A stretch of 8,918 nt of DNA, from contig CAUDRX010000086.1 in the NCBI GenBank assembly GCA_958451915.1, positions 1 through 8,918 on the forward strand, given 5' to 3'. The position numbers and the translations under genes are program-made. Below are positions 6,205 through 8,918 of the stretch, one piece after another (the first letter of the stretch is position 1; each line of letters opens with the position of its first letter). This DNA comes from an uncultured Peptococcaceae bacterium. GTDB taxonomy: Bacteria > Bacillota > Peptococcia > Peptococcales > Peptococcaceae. The notes beneath the pieces are model-generated. The model saw only the letters and a program-made list of their open reading frames with translations. It searched no databases and was not told the DNA's origin.

Positions 6205-6981
6205 AATCATCATATTCGTCGTTTTATCGCAGCAGGAACCCTGATCGCTATGACCACCCCGTTTGCCGCTTTTGCTGCAGGGGATACGGCTTATGTGGGA
6301 GGGGCGGATCAGAACGTATCGATCACCCAGCCTGAAGTCACCACCCCATCTGCTGATACCTATGTGCCTGTGCGCAGCGCGCTGACTGGCGTTGGCGTTG
6401 GCGTAGACTGGCAGAGCGGTAAAGTCACCCTGACTTATGGCGGCCAGAGCAGTGTTGTCACTGTAGATGCCGCTTCCAGCCAGCTCCAGACGAGCACTGG
6501 GACTTTTGCATATCGCAATATCAATGGTTCTCTTCAGGCACCGCTGGAATTTTTCCAGGCGCTCTTCAATAATGCCACTGTCGCAGCAAATGGCAATGGC
6601 GGCATTACTTTGACTGCAGTTGATGCTTCCCAGGCCATTACTCTTGCAGGCGTGCAGAGCGATGATAACACTTCCGGCGATAATTACACCTACTATGAGA
6701 GCGGCCTGGCGACCTGGTATGGTTCTGGTGCTCAGGGAAATTATACTGCCAGTGGTGAGATCTTCAATATGTACGACTACACTGCTGCGCATAAATATCT
6801 GCCGTTCGGCACTGTCTGCCGTGTCACCGACACTGACACTGGCCGCAGCGTCATCGTTCGTATCAATGACCGCGGGCCATTCGGTGCTGGCCGCGTCATC
6901 GACCTCAGCTATCAGGCAGCCAGCGACCTTGGCATTGTTTCCAAAGGTGTTGCGCCAGTCACCATCGAGGTCCTTTCTTAA
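6202..6981 (+). CDS. Secreted RlpA-like double-psi beta-barrel protein
   Basis: This is a cell-envelope protein with a C-terminal RlpA-like domain; RlpA proteins bind or cleave peptidoglycan glycan strands, notably naked septal glycans. The 259-aa product starts MNHHIRRFIAAGTLIAM, a signal peptide probably cleaved after AFA (about residue 25). No lipobox cysteine is seen, unlike the lipoprotein RlpA of Proteobacteria. Residues about 50-140 (TYVPVRSALTG..VDWQSGKVTLTYGG) resemble a copper-amine-oxidase N-terminal-like domain, common in secreted Firmicutes proteins. Residues 168-257 are RlpA-like: GLATWYGSG, TASGEIFN with E186, TAAHKYLPFGT with H197, VRINDRGPFGAGRVIDLS (219-236). E186 and H197 align with residues needed for lytic transglycosylase activity in Pseudomonas RlpA. 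I chose TTG 6202 because AAAAGGAG (6186-6193) is 8 nt upstream; an in-frame GTG at 6193 overlaps that RBS. The gene is monocistronic, with its own promoter and terminator. Confidence 0.9.
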   Translation: MNHHIRRFIAAGTLIAMTTPFAAFAAGDTAYVGGADQNVSITQPEVTTPSADTYVPVRSALTGVGVGVDWQSGKVTLTYGGQSSVVTVDAASSQLQTSTGTFAYRNINGSLQAPLEFFQALFNNATVAANGNGGITLTAVDASQAITLAGVQSDDNTSGDNYTYYESGLATWYGSGAQGNYTASGEIFNMYDYTAAHKYLPFGTVCRVTDTDTGRSVIVRINDRGPFGAGRVIDLSYQAASDLGIVSKGVAPVTIEVLS

Positions 6982-6997
6982 GTTCATAGATCCATCT

Positions 6998-7028
6998 GCT
7001 GCCCGCCTGTACGGTGGGCAGCTTTTTT
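6998..7028 (+). terminator. Rho-independent terminator of the RlpA-like gene
   Basis: GCTGCCCGCC (6998-7007) pairs with GGTGGGCAGC (7013-7022) as a 10-bp GC-rich stem with one G-U pair and loop TGTAC. Six T residues (7023-7028) follow directly. It starts 17 nt after the stop codon. Confidence 0.93.
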
Positions 7029-7038
7029 GTGCAACGAA

Positions 7039-7060
7039 AAGGGGCTGTCGCAATAAGCCA
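7039..7060 (+). repeat. IS left terminal inverted repeat
   Basis: AAGGGGCTGTCGCAATAAGC (7039-7058) plus CA matches the reverse complement of the right end except at two positions (G/A at 7044 and at 7057). It starts 11 nt after the T-tract of the upstream terminator. Confidence 0.88.
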
Positions 7061-7089
7061 CCTGCTTTTTGACACAATCCATAAAAACG

Positions 7090-7121
7090 CAAAGGCCAAG
7101 CGTGCAATCGCTTGGCCTTTG
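7090..7121. terminator. Hairpin between IS left end and the transposase start
   Basis: CAAAGGCCAAGCG (7090-7102) pairs perfectly with CGCTTGGCCTTTG (7109-7121) around loop TGCAAT, a 13-bp stem ending 15 nt before the transposase ATG. On the minus strand it is followed by CGTTTTTAT, a plausible terminator tail. On the plus strand the following sequence is only weakly T-rich. It may block read-in transcription or translation of read-through transcripts, as described for other IS elements; that role is inferred. Confidence 0.6.
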
Positions 7122-7124
7122 TTG

Positions 7125-7139
7125 TAAAATATTTGTATG
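7125..7139 (+). promoter_or_regulatory. Candidate -10 box placing the transcript start at the transposase ATG
   Basis: TAAAAT (7125-7130) matches five of six -10 bases and would initiate about 7 nt downstream, at or near ATG 7137. The -35 at 17 nt would be GTGCAA (7102-7107) in the hairpin loop, a weak match. No Shine-Dalgarno precedes the ATG. A leaderless or very weakly translated mRNA is therefore possible. Confidence 0.3.
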
Positions 7140-8753
7140 CTTAAAAATACTTTACAAAAAGATTATACCGCGCTCGGCCAGTATTATCAACTAAAACTTC
7201 CTCTGGAATTGGATGTCCTTATCCCTGCTAACGAGCCCGTTCGCCTCCTGAGTGCTTTTGTGGAGGATTTATCGCTCTCAGATCTCTATTCTACTTATCG
7301 CAGAATCAGAAAAAATCAGGCGTCCCCTCGTCAGCTCCTTAAGATCATTCTCTATTCTTATATGGAGGGTATCTACTCTTCCAGACGTATGGAAAAAGCT
7401 TGTCGCTCCAACATCTATTTTATGTACCTCCTGGAAGGCATGCCTGCCCCGGATCACTCTACATTTGACCGTTTCATCCGCCTCCACTTTGCGCCATGCG
7501 CTAAAAGGATCCTTGCCTGCATGGGAGCTTGGCTGCTTTCCCTTGGTGAGATCAGCGGCAGACATCTCTTCGTGGATGGAACGAAAATAGAATCCTGTGC
7601 TGGGCGCTACACTTTTGTTTGGAAGAATGCTGTAACAAAGCATCTCCAAAAGCTCATGGACAAAGCCGTTGTTCTCGTTGCCGATTTAGAGGACCAATAT
7701 GACCTGCATCTGGCACACAACAACACAGTGAGCATACGAGTCTTGAAGAAACTGCGCAAAAAGCTCTATGCGATCAAAGAGCAGCAGGACATTGTTTTTG
7801 TCCATGGCAGCGGCAAGCGCAAAACACCACTGCAACGCTCCATTGAAACATTGGAAAACATCCTATCAAAGTTCAAAGACTACACCAACAAGCTCCATAT
7901 ATGCGGCGAACGAGGCAGCTATGCCAAGACCGATCAGGATGCCACATTCATGCGCATGAAAGAAGATCATATGCGAAACGGACAGCTAAAGCCCGCCTAC
8001 AATGTCCAACATGGCGTGGATGCAGAATACATTGTATGGGGGGATGTGAACCAACGACCGACAGATGCCCGCACCTTGATCCCCTTTCTGGAAAGTGCAG
8101 AAAAACACCTGCCCTTCCAATACAAAGAGATCGTTGCAGATGCCGGGTATGAGAGCGAAGAAAATTATCGTTATCTGAAAGAGCATGACCAACTCGCCTA
8201 CATAAAGCCTAACAACTATGAAATTGCCAAAACAAGAAAATACAAGAATGACATTGGACGTGCTGAGAACATGCGTTACGACAAAGACAACGACTGCTAT
8301 TACTGTAGCCAGGGAAAGACACTCGTCTATCTATACGACAAGACAGAGAAAACCAGCAGTGGCTACCGGAGAAATGTCAGTGTCTACGAAAGCCATAACT
8401 GCAAAGACTGTCCAAGCAAAGCAGCATGCATCCGGCCGTGTGGAAGTAAGAAACCCATGGAAGAACGCAATAAACGCCTCTATGTATCCAAGCAGATGAA
8501 AGCGCTGAGGACAGAAAACGAAGCACGCATCACAGGAGAATATGGAAAACAGTTGAGGATGAACCGCAGCATACAGGCAGAAGGAAGCTTTGCCATGATA
8601 AAAGAAGATATGAACTTTCGCAGGTACCTGTATAGCGGAATAGAAAATGTCACAGCTCAAAGCATCCTGCTGGCCATAGCGTATAATGTGACGAAACTAC
8701 ATAACAAGATACAAAACGGCACCACTGGGAAGTATCTGTTTGAGCTGAAATAA
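7137..8753 (+). CDS. IS1182-family DDE transposase
   Basis: This transposase catalyses movement of the surrounding insertion sequence through an RNase-H-like DDE domain. The 538-aa product is full length for the family. The N-terminus (DYTALGQYYQLKLPLELDVLIP, residues 9-30, with VRLLSAFVEDL after it) and a helical DUF772-like region (about 45-130) precede the catalytic core. The likely acidic triad is D147 in LFVDGTKIES, D335 in VADAGYESEENY and E482 in IQAEGSFAMIKED. The insertion between the last two acids carries a cysteine set, C387-x2-C390 and C422-x2-C425-x5-C431-x3-C435, resembling a zinc-binding knuckle seen in this family. No frameshift or stop interrupts it, so it may be active. No RBS is visible before ATG 7137, which nevertheless matches the expected family N-terminus. 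It ends 16 nt before a hairpin. Confidence 0.94.
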   Translation: MLKNTLQKDYTALGQYYQLKLPLELDVLIPANEPVRLLSAFVEDLSLSDLYSTYRRIRKNQASPRQLLKIILYSYMEGIYSSRRMEKACRSNIYFMYLLEGMPAPDHSTFDRFIRLHFAPCAKRILACMGAWLLSLGEISGRHLFVDGTKIESCAGRYTFVWKNAVTKHLQKLMDKAVVLVADLEDQYDLHLAHNNTVSIRVLKKLRKKLYAIKEQQDIVFVHGSGKRKTPLQRSIETLENILSKFKDYTNKLHICGERGSYAKTDQDATFMRMKEDHMRNGQLKPAYNVQHGVDAEYIVWGDVNQRPTDARTLIPFLESAEKHLPFQYKEIVADAGYESEENYRYLKEHDQLAYIKPNNYEIAKTRKYKNDIGRAENMRYDKDNDCYYCSQGKTLVYLYDKTEKTSSGYRRNVSVYESHNCKDCPSKAACIRPCGSKKPMEERNKRLYVSKQMKALRTENEARITGEYGKQLRMNRSIQAEGSFAMIKEDMNFRRYLYSGIENVTAQSILLAIAYNVTKLHNKIQNGTTGKYLFELK

Positions 8754-8768
8754 GAAAAGGATACGAAA

Positions 8769-8809
8769 AAATCCAGACCCCTCTAGGATAATGAGAGAGG
8801 TCTGGATTT
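8769..8809. terminator. Hairpin terminator after the transposase gene
   Basis: AAATCCAGACCCCTCT (8769-8784) pairs with AGAGAGGTCTGGATTT (8794-8809), 15 of 16 positions, loop of 9. On the minus strand the stem runs into six T residues, so it should stop transcripts entering from the right. On the plus strand the tail TTTGTGTGCTTT is a weaker terminator for the transposase mRNA. Confidence 0.7.
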
Positions 8810-8870
8810 GTGTGCTTTAAAATAGGAAACCGCTTTGTGGTATGCGGTACTAGCGATATAGAGATAGAAA

Positions 8871-8891
8871 AAGGAACTGTCACATAAGCGA
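8871..8891 (+). repeat. Degenerate third copy of the IS terminal repeat
   Basis: AAGGAACTGTCACATAAGCG (8871-8890) plus A aligns with the left terminal repeat at 17 of 22 positions with one gap, in the same orientation as the left end. It faces the right terminal repeat five bases away, so the last 48 bases of the element can fold into an imperfect hairpin of about 17 bp. Confidence 0.7.
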
Positions 8892-8896
8892 GATTT

Positions 8897-8918
8897 TGGT
8901 TTATTGCGACAGTCCCTT
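8897..8918 (-). repeat. IS right terminal inverted repeat
   Basis: Read on the minus strand this is AAGGGACTGTCGCAATAAAC (8918 to 8899) followed by CA, 20 of 22 identical to the left repeat. It ends at the last base of the window. Confidence 0.87.

Larger units (their letters stand above)
7039..8918 (+). mobile_element. IS1182-family insertion sequence
   Basis: This element of about 1.88 kb is bounded by imperfect 22-bp inverted repeats (7039-7060 and 8897-8918, 20 of 22 identical) beginning AAGGG(G/A)CTGTCGCAATAA. It contains one intact DDE transposase gene of the IS1182 type. Length, terminal sequence style and transposase all fit that family. Hairpins lie on each side of the gene. The left border could be a base or two further out, since AAAA precedes the GGGG. 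The right repeat ends exactly at the window edge, so outer bases and any target duplication cannot be seen. By eye the element is richer in A/T than the neighbouring operon genes, consistent with recent acquisition. Confidence 0.9.

Noticed and set aside
6132..6335. Alternative plus-strand frame of 67 codons across the RlpA leader
   Set aside because: It overlaps the start of the RlpA-like gene in another frame; its arginine- and serine-rich translation has no recognisable features. Only the 9-codon frame at 6151 seemed worth recording.
7069..7074. Perfect -35 hexamer TTGACA inside the IS left end
   Set aside because: At 16-18 nt downstream lies the arm of the GC-rich hairpin, with no -10 box, so it is probably not a promoter by itself.
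6184..7107. Open frame of 307 codons on the minus strand
   Set aside because: It is antisense to the RlpA-like gene and runs through its terminator and into the IS left end, so it cannot be a native gene.

Overview
The window looks like chromosomal DNA from a Gram-positive-lineage bacterium of moderate GC. A Negativicutes member (Megasphaera/Selenomonas-like) is my best guess. This is inferred from the cdaA-cdaR-glmM gene order of Firmicutes, a RlpA-like protein carrying a copper-amine-oxidase-N-like segment, and an IS1182-type element. No rRNA or other taxonomic marker is present, so the assignment is tentative.

Layout. Positions 1-197 (minus strand) hold the start of an OmpR/PhoB-type response regulator that runs off the left edge. 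An AT-rich divergent intergenic region (198-448) follows. A tightly packed plus-strand operon then runs from 449 to 5818: cdaA (diadenylate cyclase), cdaR (YbbR-domain regulator), glmM (phosphoglucosamine mutase), acpS (holo-ACP synthase) and a bifunctional NAD(P)HX epimerase/dehydratase. Junctions are a 4-base overlap, a 44-base purine-rich gap, a 1-base overlap and a 3-base gap. The operon closes at a perfect 20-bp hairpin terminator (5896-5940). The first three genes form the known module linking c-di-AMP synthesis to peptidoglycan precursor supply (glucosamine-1-phosphate). AcpS activates the acyl carrier protein for lipid synthesis, and the last gene repairs damaged NAD(P)H.

A 383-base non-coding region (5819-6201) carries short tandem repeats, the terminator, two dyads, a good sigma-A-type promoter (6090-6118) and a structured leader with a possible 9-codon upstream ORF. 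It leads into a secreted RlpA-like protein (6202-6981, TTG start), which ends at a strong rho-independent terminator (6998-7028).

Eleven bases after that terminator's T-tract begins an apparently intact IS1182-family insertion sequence (about 7039-8918). It has imperfect 22-bp terminal inverted repeats, a 538-aa DDE transposase with no visible Shine-Dalgarno sequence, and a hairpin on each side of the transposase gene. A third, degenerate copy of the terminal repeat makes the right end palindromic. The right terminal repeat reaches the last base of the window, so the outer right boundary and any target duplication cannot be judged.

I did not find a wholly new multi-gene system. The least explained features are the leader and operator-like region ahead of the RlpA-like gene, the tandem TGTAAC repeats after the operon, and the palindromic right end of the IS.
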